Assembly: GCF_028640845.1 (NCBI RefSeq)
Contig: NC_080541.1
Location: 142,556,464 to 142,620,463 of the forward strand
Reading direction: 5' to 3'
DNA length: 64,000 bases
Origin: Ahaetulla prasina
Taxonomy: Eukaryota; Chordata; Lepidosauria; Squamata; Colubridae
This document shows, piece by piece, positions 11,264 through 22,153 of this stretch. Below the pieces are notes generated by a model. That model saw only the letters and a program-made list of their open reading frames with translations, was not told the origin of the DNA and did no database searches. Position 1 is the first letter of the stretch, and every line of letters begins with the position of its first letter. A program made the position numbers and the translations under genes.

Positions 11264-11449
11264 CCATCCCGCGGGCGGCGATCAATAAGATGATCAAGGA
11301 GACGCTGCCGAACGTGCGGGTGGCCAACGATGCCCGGGAGCTGGTTGTGAACTGCTGCACTGAGTTCATCCATCTCATCTCCTCCGAGGCTAACGAGATC
11401 TGCAACAAGTCGGAGAAGAAAACCATCTCTCCCGAGCACGTTATCCAAG
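11230..11449 (+). CDS. DR1: DR1 (NC2-beta) exon 1: histone fold
   Basis: Encodes residues 1-73 plus the first base of codon 74, beginning MASSSGNDDDLTIPRAAINK. DR1/NC2-beta pairs with DRAP1 (NC2-alpha) through H2B/NF-YB-type histone folds, clamps TBP on TATA DNA and blocks TFIIA/TFIIB entry; it is also a subunit of the ATAC acetyltransferase complex. The histone-fold helices are visible as IPRAAINKMIKETLP, ANDARELVVNCCTEFIHLIS and the KKTISPEHVI start of the third helix. The start codon context is good (A at -3, G at +4), and the protein then reaches exactly the 176 residues known for vertebrate DR1. The exon ends CAAG followed by GCAAGA, so the intron donor is GC rather than GT; the next exon's CA completes the alanine codon. 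Confidence 0.97.
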
Positions 11450-11667
11450 GCAAGAACCTTCGCCTGGCCTTGCTCCTTCACACACCCCGAAACTCCTTCG
11501 CTTCCTCCCCACCCCTTGATCTATATAAGAGGAGATTTTAATTTTCCCTTTGTTGCGATCTTGGAATCCATGAAGCTATCACTTTTAATTCCCTGCAAGT
11601 ATTCCCTTCATCTCCCCATCCCTTTTCCTATTAGCCCCGTCACTTGAATTTTAAAATATACCTGGTA

Positions 11668-12436
11668 TACAGGTAGTCCTCAACTTAACGACCACAATCG
11701 AGCCCCAAATTTATGTTGCCAAGTGAGAAATTTGTTGAGTGAGTTTTGCCCCATTTTACGACCTTTCTTGCCACAGTTGTTAAGCGAATCACTGCAGTTG
11801 ATAAATTAGTAATCTCATTTTTAAGCCAGCTACTTTTTCCCCCCAGTTCAGCTGATGTCATATATTTGGGGGTTAAATGAGAGAATGTATTTTGATCTAA
11901 AGAAAAGGCATGAAATAAACATTTTATTAATTGTGATTATGAGGAAATCAAGGCTTTCTGTTATAAAAAGCTGCACATGCAGTATTATATCTTACAGCTG
12001 CAGCTAAAAAGTTGTTTCTAGTTCCCTTTCAGATAAACCTTTTCTTTGGTGCACTGAAGCAATATCAAAAAAAAACCCTAGTATATATGCTGGGATTCTT
12101 GCCTATCCATGGGAAGGTATAATAGCTATTCTAAAAAAGCAACGTATTTTCTTAATGACCTGCCTCTAGATTATTTATAAAATAAATGTTAAATACAGCT
12201 GGCTTCCCCATTGACTTTGCTTGTGAGAAGGTTGCAAAAGATGATCACATGACTTTGGGAAACAACAATGGTCATAAACATGAATCAGTTGCCAAGCATC
12301 TGAATTTTGATCGCATGAACATGGGGATGCAGCCAAAGCTATAAATGTGAAAAATGGGCATAAATCACATTTCTCAATGCCACGTTGTAACTGAATAGTC
12401 ACTAAATGAACTCTTGAAAATCGAGTACTACCTGTA
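11668..12436 (+). mobile_element. pogo/Tigger-like MITE split by duplicate copy B
   Basis: Left end TACAGGTAGTCCTCAACTTA and right end CTACCTGTA, with family blocks GAGCCCCAAATTTATG, GAGTTTTGCCCCATTTTACG, GCTGGCTTCCCCATTGACTT and AGTTGCCAAGCATCTGAAT. The family sequence breaks after AGTAATCTCA (about 11817) and resumes at TGTTAAATACAGCTGGC (about 12187). Confidence 0.85.
11817..12182 (+). repeat. Local duplicate, copy B (uninterrupted)
   Basis: 366 bp matching 5817-5987 joined to 9709-9898. It lacks the L2, so it preserves the empty insertion site (GCAGTATTATATCTTACAGC). It lies inside a MITE, hence copy B is probably the derived copy. Confidence 0.85.
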
Positions 12437-13497
12437 CAGATACAGATGAGTACAGATACTCATCTGCGCTTAAGTGTCTGCCTCTCTGTTCCCTATTAAA
12501 GCTCGTTCGCTGTACATTTCATCCCTTCAGGCAACTTGGTAACATTAGAAATCAAACAGGCAGGAGCTGTTTATCTGGAAATTTTTGTACCTCTTAATTG
12601 TTGTATCTTAATAAGTGTGTATGAAAGAGACACTTTGCAGATGTCAGCTCAATTCTAAATAAGCACATTTAAAAAATGAAATGCCTACGCAGAATTCTGT
12701 AGCAGTAGTAAATTCTGTAATTGGATTCTGTAATACTGATTTTTATGCAAAGCTGTAGGATGATCTAAAAGGGAAAAAATGGCTATATGAGGCTGAACAA
12801 ATATTTATGTTAAAAAACAGGAATGTTATCTATTTGAGAAGTTGGCTAATTATAATTCTCTGCTTCCTGTAACTTTCTAAAAAACAATTTTGTTCTCTTG
12901 CTTGCCTTCTAATGAAACTGAAGGATCCTAATCAAAGAATGTTAATCATGGTTCTTTGCTGATTCTCACAAGACAGCTTTGAGCAGACGATTAATTCTTA
13001 ATTGTTACTAACTTTTCAAAAAGGAATGATTATGGTGGGTTTTACATTGTATATAGTGAACAGAAGCCAACAGTGAAAGTAACCAAGGTCCTTGTTTCAT
13101 TCAGCTGGTTTTTGATAATACTACTTTAGGAATCAAGACATGTTTGCTGCTTTAAGAATAGAAAATGAAAAAAGCTGCAAAAACGAGAGTAGTTCCGTTG
13201 TGCTACATCAACAGACTAGCCTTTTTTCCCCCCTTACAGAGATCAGAGATGGAAGGCTTTCAAGGAGACAGACCCTCTTCCAAAGCTGACTCTTGGCTTT
13301 CTGTATATACTTGTTCTACATCATGTTATTCTAGTATGGCATCAAAACCCTGACTTGTGTAGATGACAGCCACGTTTCAAGGATGGTTTAGCTGATTTCC
13401 CTGCACATAGCAAACAATTGGCTTAGATGATTTTTGTGGTCTCTTCCAATTCTATGATTTTGTGAGATGCAATGCATGGTGAAAGTTCTGTGCTATA

Positions 13498-13763
13498 CCG
13501 TGTTTCCCCGAAAATAAGACCCTGTCTTATATTTTTTTGAACCCCCAAAATAAGCGCTTGGCCTTATTTTTGGGGAGGTCTTATTATTTTGGGGTGCATG
13601 GAGCAAGATGGGGTGCCTCTTGCTATCTTACCTGATTTCCAGCTCTGTGTTTAAATATTTTTGGGGAGGGCTTATTTTTTGGGGGAGGCTTATTTGAGCG
13701 CATGCGCTCAAAAGCCCAATTGGGCTTATTATCAGGGGATGTCTTATTTTTGGGGAAACAGGG
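13498..13763. mobile_element. mariner-like MITE (GTTTCCCCGAAAATAAGAC family)
   Basis: Left CCGTGTTTCCCCGAAAATAA, right TTTTTGGGGAAACAGGG, inverse to each other and bordered by TA on both sides. The inside is made of repeats of CTTATTTTTGGGG in both orientations and a GCGCATGCGC palindrome. Confidence 0.8.
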
Positions 13764-13893
13764 TAGAAAGTTCTATACTAAACCTAATCACTATTTTATT
13801 TTAAGATGTTTATTTTTTTAATTTACTTTTCACAGTTTTGAACCTCCCTTCTCCCACAAAAAATATTTTCTATAGTACACAAAGGGAATAATA

Positions 13894-14291
13894 TACCGTA
13901 TATACTCGAATATAAGCCGATCCGAGTATAAGCCGAGGTCCCCAATTTTACCCCAAAAACTGGGGTAAACTGGGGACTCGAGTATAAGCCGAGGGTGGGA
14001 AATGAGGCACCTACCGGTTGGGGAAACCCTCCCTCAGCTGAGAAGGCTGGCGGCCCCGCCCGCCTCTCACTGCACCGGCAGGGCTTCCCCGCGCCGTCCG
14101 GTAAAATGTGAAAAAAAGAAAAAAAAAAAAACTCGAGTATAAGCCGTATATACTCGAGTATAAACCGAGGGGCTTAAAAAAAAACAACAACTCGAGTATA
14201 AGCCGTATAGACCCGAGTATAAGCCGAGGGGACGTTTTTCAGCACAAAAAACGTGCTGAAAAACTCGGCTTATACTCGAGTATATACGGTA
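13894..14291. mobile_element. mariner-like MITE (ACTCGAGTATAAGCCG family), copy 1
   Basis: Ends TACCGTATATACTCGAATAT and ACTCGAGTATATACGGTA with TA target duplication. The interior repeats the CTCGAGTATAAGCC unit in both directions, has a GC-rich core, and a subterminal hairpin TTTTTCAGCAC...GTGCTGAAAAA. Copy 2 at 58684-59068 is nearly identical. Confidence 0.88.
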
Positions 14292-16029
14292 ATTATTCAG
14301 CGTACAGCTGTCAAGAAGCACAAAGAAATGCAAGACATAGAAGTTTTGACTGTTAGAATCATTTAGAATGATTCTAAGCTTAGGACTTCTGCAATATCTA
14401 ATTTTCCACTGAGACTAAATATATAGTCCCCCAAATTGAGAAATGGATAAAACATGCACATTTCAGTATCCTTTCTATGGTATCACAGAGTGATGGATGT
14501 ATTTTGGTTAAGCTCGGGCATGTAACAAATAGTGGCTATTCAGTTTTGCTCATAGATTTTGCACATAATTACCCAAGGTTGAAACTAATATCTCATTCAA
14601 TATATGAACGCCCAAAACTTAGCACATTTTGTTGACCTGACTAGCAAAAGAACTGAATGATAGACTGATTCATCTTAACATTTTCTGCCTGTTTTGCAGT
14701 AATAACTCTTTGGGATTAGCTTTGTCCAGTTAACAGCAATGTGGCTTCTCTACCTCACGGCCAATGTTTGCATAGGCCAAGGCCAATATTAAACTGGCTG
14801 TGTCTCTTTTCTCTTTGCCCTCCCATTTCTAGTTAAAGAATATTTGGTTTTATGAGCATTTGTGTGGTTCAAGGTCCCAAGATTGCTCCTATTGTAATTA
14901 AACTACACTTAAACTCATGCTTTTATGGCACACTGGGTGTTCCCATTCCTTTGGCTGTGAGGGACAAGAAAAATGATGTGCCAGGAAGCAGATAGAGAGG
15001 TAGCAAATGAATGGTGTAAATAAGTATCTTAAGTATTTGTTTTCCTGGACTGATCAGAGTTAATATAAGTTGGCCTCTTCTGGCCAACTTTAACCAAGGA
15101 ACTTAACATATTTTCATTTTTTGCAAGTCCTTGAACTTTCAGTTTTATTTTTACTTATCTACTGCATTTGGTTTAAAATGATAACTGAGCATGACATTGC
15201 AAGCATAGAAGTTAGTGGTATTTTTCTCATTCTCAGTTGAGGGTTTTTAGTAGTTCGAAAAAATGTACAGTATTCTCTAGCCTAATCAGCCCTGAAGCTT
15301 ATTTATCAATTCTTAAATCTCTGGAAAAGTTAAATGATGCACAGTTAAAGGAAGTCATTTTTGCCCTTTTCCATTACATTCTGCACAGTGTTATATTGTG
15401 TTTCAAACATTTAATGTAAATTTCATGATGCTAAAAGAACAAAAGATCTAGCCATTCAACACATTATGAACTTTAAATGTTTGTGCACAATTTAAGAAAA
15501 TATTTATTCTGGACTTGCATAGTAGTTTCACTCTTTGATGAGGTCTATATCTTTTTTGTCAGCAGTGTTGCAGCATCAAAGCAAAACTCTTGAGAAAGCC
15601 AAACAGATCTGAAAAGATTATTGTATGAAAGAAGAGATAAATCTGGCTGATATTTAGAACAATTCTAAGACTCTGTATTATTATTTTTTAAATTAAAGGA
15701 ATTGATTGGGAGATATCACAGATTTAAGTAGTTCTTTAATTAAAATATTTCTACTTGGAGAAGTATATAGTACATCAGTATTTTTAACTAGATTCAGTTA
15801 TGCTAGGTTCGTATGAAAGAGATTTTTTTCCTTTCTTATGAATTAACCTGATGACGCAGTATTGAATCTTGAAAAATGTGGATTCACCATGTTGATCAAA
15901 TGTTATGAAACAAGCATTAAAATATCTAATATTACATTAGTTTTGAATCTACATATGTGTCAATGTAATGAAATACAAGTGATTCAGTGGTCTCAGATAA
16001 GCATTTGATTTAATAAATATTTTGCAAAA

Positions 16030-16445
16030 TATAGGTAGTCCTCGTACAACTATTTGTTTGGACACCATTCACAGTTATACTGTCACTGAAAAAGGTTACA
16101 ACCAGTCCTTCCACTTATGATCATCATAGCATCCCCACGGTCACATGATCAAAATTCAGGGGTTTGGCAACTGACATGTATTTATAACAGTTGCGGTGTC
16201 CTGAGGTCATGTAATTGCCATTTATGACCTTCCCAACTGATTTCTAACAAGGAAAGACAATGGATAAAGTTACATTTGTTTAATGACTGCATGATTCACT
16301 TAAAAACTGCAGTGATCCTTTAACAGGTACAGCAATTTTAACAACTGTCAAAAAGCCATAAAATTGTGTGTGACTCAATCACGTTGCTTAGCAACAGAAA
16401 TTCTGGTCCCAATTGTAGTTGTACATTGAGGATTACCCATCTGTA
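16030..16445 (-). mobile_element. pogo/Tigger-like MITE
   Basis: Ends TATAGGTAGTCCTCGTAC and GAGGATTACCCATCTGTA; inside, GGTCACATGATCAAAATTCA and CTGGTCCCAATTG run in reverse orientation relative to the copy at 3474. Confidence 0.7.
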
Positions 16446-16902
16446 GAAATATATGAAGTACATATGTGAATAGTTATATGCATGACAGTTTACTGGATAT
16501 TTAAAATAGTATAGGAAATGGAGACAGTTGTTTATATACAGATTAACTTCAGGTAACGTATTTATGATGGATTGCATTCAGTTGGTGTCCCTTTTAATCA
16601 GTGGAAGTTGGCTTTCTCTTTATTCAGGTGAAATCCTCTATTTATATCCAAAAGTTTTGTATCAATAAAGGGACTGCACCCCAACTTTTTTTGTTATTTC
16701 TTAAAAAGCTACCAACATAAAGATTTTGCTTTATGATTTATAAATGATATTTATAAATAAATATCATAATAAATAAATGATATTCATATAAAATGAATAT
16801 CATTTTATATTCATTTGCAGACTGCCAGTTATGCTAGATTGCTAGCTTTTTATCTAAAATTATTTGACTTTAATCTATCATGATTTTTTTTTTAATTCCT
16901 AG

Positions 16903-17066
16903 CATTAGAAAGCTTGGGATTTGGCTCCTATATCAGTGAGGTCAAAGAAGTCTTACAAGAATGCAAAACTGTAGCATTAAAAAGAAGAAAGGCTAATTCC
17001 CGTTTGGAAAACAGTGGCATTCCTGAAGAAGAACTCCTAAGGCAGCAGCAAGAATTATTTGCAAAA
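16903..17066 (+). CDS. DR1: DR1 (NC2-beta) exon 2
   Basis: 164 nt, residues 74-128. It completes the histone fold (ALESLGFGSYISEVKEVLQE) and adds the basic helix TVALKRRKANSRLE and the start of the glutamine-rich region (ELLRQQQELFAK). The acceptor is TTTAATTCCTAG and the donor GTAAGTG, ending on a codon boundary. The basic and glutamine-rich segments are the family's repression region after the fold. Confidence 0.97.
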
Positions 17067-17757
17067 GTAAGTGTGAAAACAGTTATGAATACTGTGCATG
17101 TAACACTTTCTGTTAATTAATTGAAGTAATTAACATCAGCATCCTGCTTTTCCTCCAGGAACTCAAGGTACAGAGTATTCTGTTCTTCAGTTTTTCTCTG
17201 CAACAATGCTTTAAATGCCCTAGGGTTAAAAAAGTAAGTTTGGCTGAAGGTGGAGTAGATTCTGGGTTTCCCCTAATTCCAGTCCAGCTTCTTCAGTGCA
17301 TAGAATAATGGCTGCGATTTTGTCTATATTTCTGTAAATAAATGTTATAATCAATGAAAATGGATCCACTTGTCTCAAGTCTCAAGCCTTTGGAATTTTT
17401 GGAACTGCAGCTCCATGAGTACCTGCCAGATTGGCCAAATTTTGCTACTTGCCATTTCAAAACACCCAGGTTTTTTCTCTCTCTTTTGTTGTAATCCTAG
17501 ACTATGTCTTGGAAATGACTTAGGCATCTTCTGGGCAAGATCTGTGTAGTATATAATAGATGAAAATGGATATGCTTAAGTAAAAAATTAGTAGAATTTG
17601 AACTTTCAGTCCAAACCAAAATATTTCACTGTAAGTACTCTTAGTAAGACTATTGCATAGCTGACTTTTTCAAATATTGAAGGAAATCTGCAAGCTTGCA
17701 ATCTCATAAAATGAAATCATATCTCTTGTTCTGTTTTTCCACCTTGTTAAAGTACCA

Positions 17758-18784
17758 TACAGGTAATACTTGAGTTACGGTAGCAATTCGGACCAGAATT
17801 TCTATTGCTAAGTGATGTGGTCATAAAACTTGTCATTGTGCGAGTGCATCGCTTAGCAATGGCAATCCCAGCATTTTCTGTTGCTGTCGTTAACCAGAAC
17901 TCATCAGCTGTTAGTTGAGGACCCATTCCGATCCAAATATTCCTGGCTAGGTCCCTCTCAACCCCAACTCCTCCCAGCCAGCCTAAATCAGCATCACGAT
18001 GCAAAGCATTCCAAGGCCCCTGTACTCTGCCAGATTAGCTGACCTTCATCAGCTTCTTGTTTTGCTGCTGACCAAGCAAACTCAATCTGGGATTTTGCAA
18101 GGCCGCTGCTGGCCATGCAACTTTTTTTTTCCTGAGCTTCTGTGAAAAAAAACAACTGTGCAATCTTAGGAAGAAGAGTCTGTAGCGATTCTTAGTCATT
18201 CCGGTATCTTTGTCCCAAAGGTGCTTTTTGAGGAGGCAACTGAACTTCCTTGTTTTTTTTTTCTTTTGAAGACATTTTGCTTCTCAACCAAGAAGCTTCT
18301 TCAACTCGTGACAGAATAGCGGGGAATGGAAGGATTCTGTCAGAGTTGAAGAAGCTTCTTGAATGAGAAGCGAAATGTCTTCAACAGAAAAAAAACAAGA
18401 AAGCCCAGTTTCCTCCTGAAAAAGCACCTTTGGGACTTAGGAAGAAGATTTCACACAGCCAGCAGCTGCCTCATGAAGGACCAGGCCAGGTGTGTAGAAG
18501 CAAGAAAACAGCAAAGGTTAGCTGGGGTGGCAAAGTTCAGGGGCCATGGAGTGCAGGAGAACAAAAGGGCAGAGATGGAGGAAGGTGGTGGTGGAGGAGG
18601 AGAGTAGAAGTCCTCCTATGATCATAAGAGTGGGTGGCCTGCCAAACGCCCAACTTTTTGATCATGCCACCAGGGGAATACAACAGTGGCTATAACTTTG
18701 GGGACTGAGTGTACCATTCATTCAGCACTGCCATAACTTTTAATGGCTGATGAACAAATTGCTGTAACTTGCAGGTTACCTGTA
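17758..18784 (+). mobile_element. pogo-like element with nested insertion
   Basis: Left TACAGGTAATACTTGAGTTA, right TAACTTGCAGGTTACCTGTA, TA at the borders. It diverges from the common family inside (TTGCTAAGTGATGTGGTCAT, GTGCATCGCTTAGCAATGGC). A palindromic element occupies 18178-18435. Confidence 0.6.
18178..18435. mobile_element. Long palindromic MITE with 13-bp direct repeats
   Basis: Arms of about 100 bp: GTCCCAAAGGTGCTTTTTGA at the left is matched inversely by TGAAAAAGCACCTTTGGGAC at the right, and AAGAAGCTTCTTCAACT by AGTTGAAGAAGCTTCTT. Flanked by identical CTTAGGAAGAAGA at 18165-18177 and 18436-18448. Confidence 0.75.
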
Positions 18785-20089
18785 CTCAAAACATTTTAGG
18801 AATAAGCAAGAAGAGTGAGGAGGAAAAACGCAAGCAAAGCGATTTTTCCAGGCAGTCTCTCCTTTGCCTGACATTCTTGGCAGGATTGCATTGCTCTTGA
18901 TGTGTAGAAAACAGATTACTCTCTCGAAATCTTTCTCTCCAGTCTCTCTGGTCTGAGATCACATGACAGAGGGACACCGCAAAGGTCGAAAATGGACTGT
19001 AAATTCATTTTTTCAGTATCACTTCAATACTCACTGAACAAATGGTTAGTAAGCAATGCCTACCTATATGGAGTGTGGGAATGAGTTACAATTTAAGAAT
19101 TGCATTTTTTTCCTTCTGCTGACATTGGCATTTCTGTTCTTCCTAATGTTCTGTTCCTATAGGAAGGCTTTGCTTTCTATTAACCTCACAATACCTGTTT
19201 ATCTTTTTAAAAGTTGTTTAAAGATCTCTTCTGAAACGTCTGCCCCTTTTTCTTTTCAGGATCTGATTGACTCCATCTCCATCTAAATATGACTTTTCTG
19301 GTCTTTTTCTTCTTACCGATCCATTCTCTCTTCCTTCACATACTTGTTTTGCAATTGACTTCTTATTCACTTTTTCAGTGTTCATTCACTTTTGTACTTA
19401 GTCCATATTCATTCAGCACTTATTCCTGCATTTCTTTAATATTCTGTTTACACTGAAGTGGAATTCAGCTTATGTTTCTATTTATATACAGTTCTCACTT
19501 TCATATAATGAGTTGGACCAAAAAGCCTCTTACATACTTAAGAGATACAACTTGTAATTGGTATTGGTGAACAAAGAAGGTGCCTTTTGAGGCTTCTTTA
19601 CCTCCTTCCAAAACATTGTTTTTATTTCCATCAAAATTTTCCTATCTCATCCTCCAATAATAATTGAGTCTGCCTCTTTTGATTTTTACCATTTTTTGCT
19701 GTCTCGGATTACATTCTTTGAAAACATCTTTTTTCTTTCTATATGTAATAACACAATACCTTTTTGTCATCTTCTCCTTTTGTAGCAGTTATTGTGTTAA
19801 ACATCTCTTCCTCATCCACATCCTTTTTTTATACTTCACTTTAGTTAACTTCAAACAGTTCTGTAGCTCAGTAACATTCTTTGCTTATGCTCATTTTTCA
19901 TTCTAATTGGAAATTATTCTATTCTATAATATGTCTTCAGAACTCATACTGTCTTCCGCACTCATTTTATTCTCAAGTCTTTGTTCTTTTGTTCCAGGTC
20001 CATTAATTTTTCTTAGATCCACTCTTCACACTTCAGAAAAGTGACGTGTTCAGATCACTCTTGTAAATTTCACTAATTCTCTCAATCTT

Positions 20090-20680
20090 ATGCATAATTA
20101 ATTGTGCCCTTACATTTGCATCAATTCCTTTGTCATGTAAGTAAGCTTAAACTTGAAACAAGCAGTCACTTGCTAAGCAGGTGCTCATCAAGCTATTACA
20201 AGTGTCATTCATTTTGACAAACAACCAAATCATTTCATTGTTCTTTCTTATCTTATTCCCATCCTCCCATTCACATCACCTAGTAGAATAATTGTTGCTC
20301 TATATTGCATTCATTAATAAGAATGTTGTACAGTTTCCTGGCAAACTCATATCTGATTCTTCCATTATCTCCTTCCAGTGGAATATAATATGCAGCTACT
20401 CCTAATCTGTAGATTACAACTTTCATATTTATCCATGATAACCTAAATAATAATATTGTTGTACTTTTTGACATACTATATATTTAGCCAATACGTTCAT
20501 ATTTAAATCTATATCTTTATTTCCTTACACATATTCAATCCTGTTCCACAAAATCAGATCACATTCAGTTTTATTACATTCTTTCCCTTTTTCTTAATTT
20601 CTTTGACACACAAAATATCTATGTTTCTTTTATTTTCTGTTTCAAGTCATGCTGTTTGTCATTTTATATTCTAAGTCACA
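20090..20680 (-). pseudogene. Old LINE endonuclease remnant
   Basis: The minus-strand translation gives VVIYRLGVAAYYIPLEGDNG, then ARKLYNIL, then a shifted LLGDVNGRMG-like stretch. This resembles the endonuclease of non-LTR retrotransposons around the GDFN/GDMN motif. Frames are broken. The clade is not assignable by eye. Confidence 0.45.
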
Positions 20681-21020
20681 ATCTATATGTCATGGCCATT
20701 GCCATAGATACTGATATTGCGGCCTTCACATAAAGCATTTAGTACCTGCTTAGAGGAGGAAAAGACTGGTTTACCATCTCTAATTATATCTATGATCCTT
20801 GAAACATTTCCTGCTGTCACTAATGGCAGTACTAGTCAATTTTTGCCAGTATGCCAGAAGTGCAACAAAAGTCTACTTCTGCCCCAAGTTTTTTGACAGT
20901 ATTCTCTGAGAATTTTAAGATTCCTAATCTAGAGTCTATCTTACAAGCTAACATAGCTACCTACAGCTCAGCAACTTAGAGGTATATACAATGTGTTGAC
21001 ATGCAGAGTACATTGTCATC

Positions 21021-21116
21021 TACAGGTACACCTTGATTAACAACTGCGTCAGTTTGAAGTTATGATAGTGGTGAAAAAGTGTGACAAATGCCCATATTTA
21101 CAACCTTTGCAGTTCC
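21021..21116. mobile_element. pogo-like MITE fragment
   Basis: Begins TACAGGTACACCTTGATTAA and runs into TATGATAGTGGTGAAAAAGTG, a family-type end. The far end is not identified. Confidence 0.45.
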
Positions 21117-21200
21117 TTCTCTCCCTTTCTCTTTCTCTCTCTCTCTCTCTCCCTCCCTCCCTCTCCCTCCCCCTCTCTCCCATTTTTATTTTCCCTTTCC
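21117..21200 (+). repeat. (CT)n/(CCCT)n pyrimidine tract
   Basis: About 80 nt of nearly pure C and T, CTCTCTCTCT then CCCTCCCTCC, within DR1 intron 2. Confidence 0.9.
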
Positions 21201-21774
21201 CCCTTGCAGAGCAAGCAATTGCCTAAGCAGACTATCTCTTCTTGAGCTATTTTTCTCTGCAGTGAGCATGTCTAAAAAGTGCTAACCATAAGTTAACAAG
21301 CTCAACTCTTGTGACCTTAATTAGCCTGCTTGCAGCTGCTGCCTGTAACTGACAAGCCTTTAATTGCTTTCACACTTTCAACTTTTGTTTGTCCCAAGAG
21401 GCTTGGGACTCAGCATGCTTGGAACTCAACATGATAGACAAACAGCAGTAGCACAATCCTTTCAACGTGTATTCCACATTGTGTGCCTGCTAACTCTTGT
21501 AATCCCATTTTCTCCTATCAATATAAATAAAACCATTAATTCTCTTTGTGCTAAGTATCCCAGTACCAGAATAAACATTTGAAAGGGGTGTCTCCTGTTT
21601 CATCCCCGTGACACCTACATTGATAGTGTTCAGGAAATTACTGTGAAGACCTGGTTATTCTCCCACGCCTTGCAGTAAGTTGAAGATGGAACACACACAT
21701 CCTCCCATTGATCGGTTTCTGTTTGTATGTCTATCTTCAGGCTCTTTTTTCTTTTTAGACATTATTCTAATTTT

Positions 21775-21850
21775 TCATTACTGTAAACCACCAAGAGTCA
21801 TCAGGAGTGGGAGAGCCTCCAAACTGTAATAGTGAAGTAAGTAAACAAGC
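21775..21850 (+). mobile_element. L2-type 3' tail fragment
   Basis: TGTAAACCACCAAGAGTCATCAGGAGTGGG followed by AAGTAAGTAAACAAGCA resembles the L2 3' end (CCGCCCTGAGTC...GGGCGG). Confidence 0.45.
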
Positions 21851-22006
21851 AAAATAGGCTTGTTATCCCAAAGTTATTGTTTTAAAGGAAAAGCTATAAC
21901 TGCCTTGCTAAAAGCTATGTAATCCCCCCCTCACCGCTGGCAGGCATATAGTGATACGTGGTGCACTGCATTAATTCACCCTAAACTTCTTGCTTTACCT
22001 TCCTAG

Positions 22007-22153
22007 GCTAGACAACAGCAGGCAGAGCTGGCCCAGCAGGAATGGCTTCAAATGCAACAAGCTGCTCAACAGGCCCAGCTTGCTGCTGCCTCTGCCAGTG
22101 CAATCAACCAGGCAGGATCTTCTCAAGATGAAGATGACGAAGATGACATCTGA
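22007..22153 (+). CDS. DR1: DR1 (NC2-beta) exon 3 with stop
   Basis: Encodes residues 129-176 and TGA at 22151-22153. ARQQQAELAQQEWLQMQQAA begins a Q/A-rich segment (QQAQLAAASASA) and the protein ends in the acidic tail SSQDEDDEDDI. The Q/A-rich region and acidic end are typical of DR1. The acceptor TTACCTTCCTAG joins exon 2 in phase 0, and the three exons give exactly 176 codons with no internal stop. Confidence 0.97.
   Translation, partial: ARQQQAELAQQEWLQMQQAAQQAQLAAASASAINQAGSSQDEDDEDDI

Larger units (their letters stand above)
10680..11480 (+). promoter_or_regulatory. DR1: DR1 CpG-island promoter and 5' UTR
   Basis: An abrupt GC- and CpG-rich island in AT-rich surroundings, ending inside the first coding exon. 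No TATA box is visible at the expected place, so a dispersed housekeeping-type start is likely. A cluster of ETS-type cores (CCGGAAGCGGAAGT around 10700 and CTTCCGGTGGAAGT around 10737) lies just upstream of a short GGCGT tandem repeat (about 10829-10848). The transcription start cannot be read from sequence. Confidence 0.7.
11450..16902 (+). other. DR1: DR1 intron 1 (GC-AG)
   Basis: 5,453-nt intron with donor GCAAGA and acceptor TTTAATTCCTAG. It contains a pogo-like MITE carrying duplicate copy B (11668-12436), two mariner-like MITEs (13498-13763 and 13894-14291) and another pogo-like MITE (16030-16445). 12437-13497 and 14300-16029 show nothing recognisable. Confidence 0.85.
17067..22006 (+). 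other. DR1: DR1 intron 2
   Basis: 4,940-nt GT-AG intron (GTAAGTG ... TTCCTAG). It holds a pogo-like element with a nested palindromic insertion (17758-18784), a minus-strand LINE remnant (about 20090-20680), a pyrimidine tract (21117-21200) and an L2 tail (21775-21850). 17070-17757 and 18790-20080 show only AT-rich sequence. Confidence 0.85.

Noticed and set aside
10783..11481. 232-codon minus-strand frame over the DR1 promoter, plus neighbouring 117- and 138-codon frames
   Set aside because: They are antisense shadows of the DR1 histone-fold exon and its CpG island. No recognisable domain or splice context.
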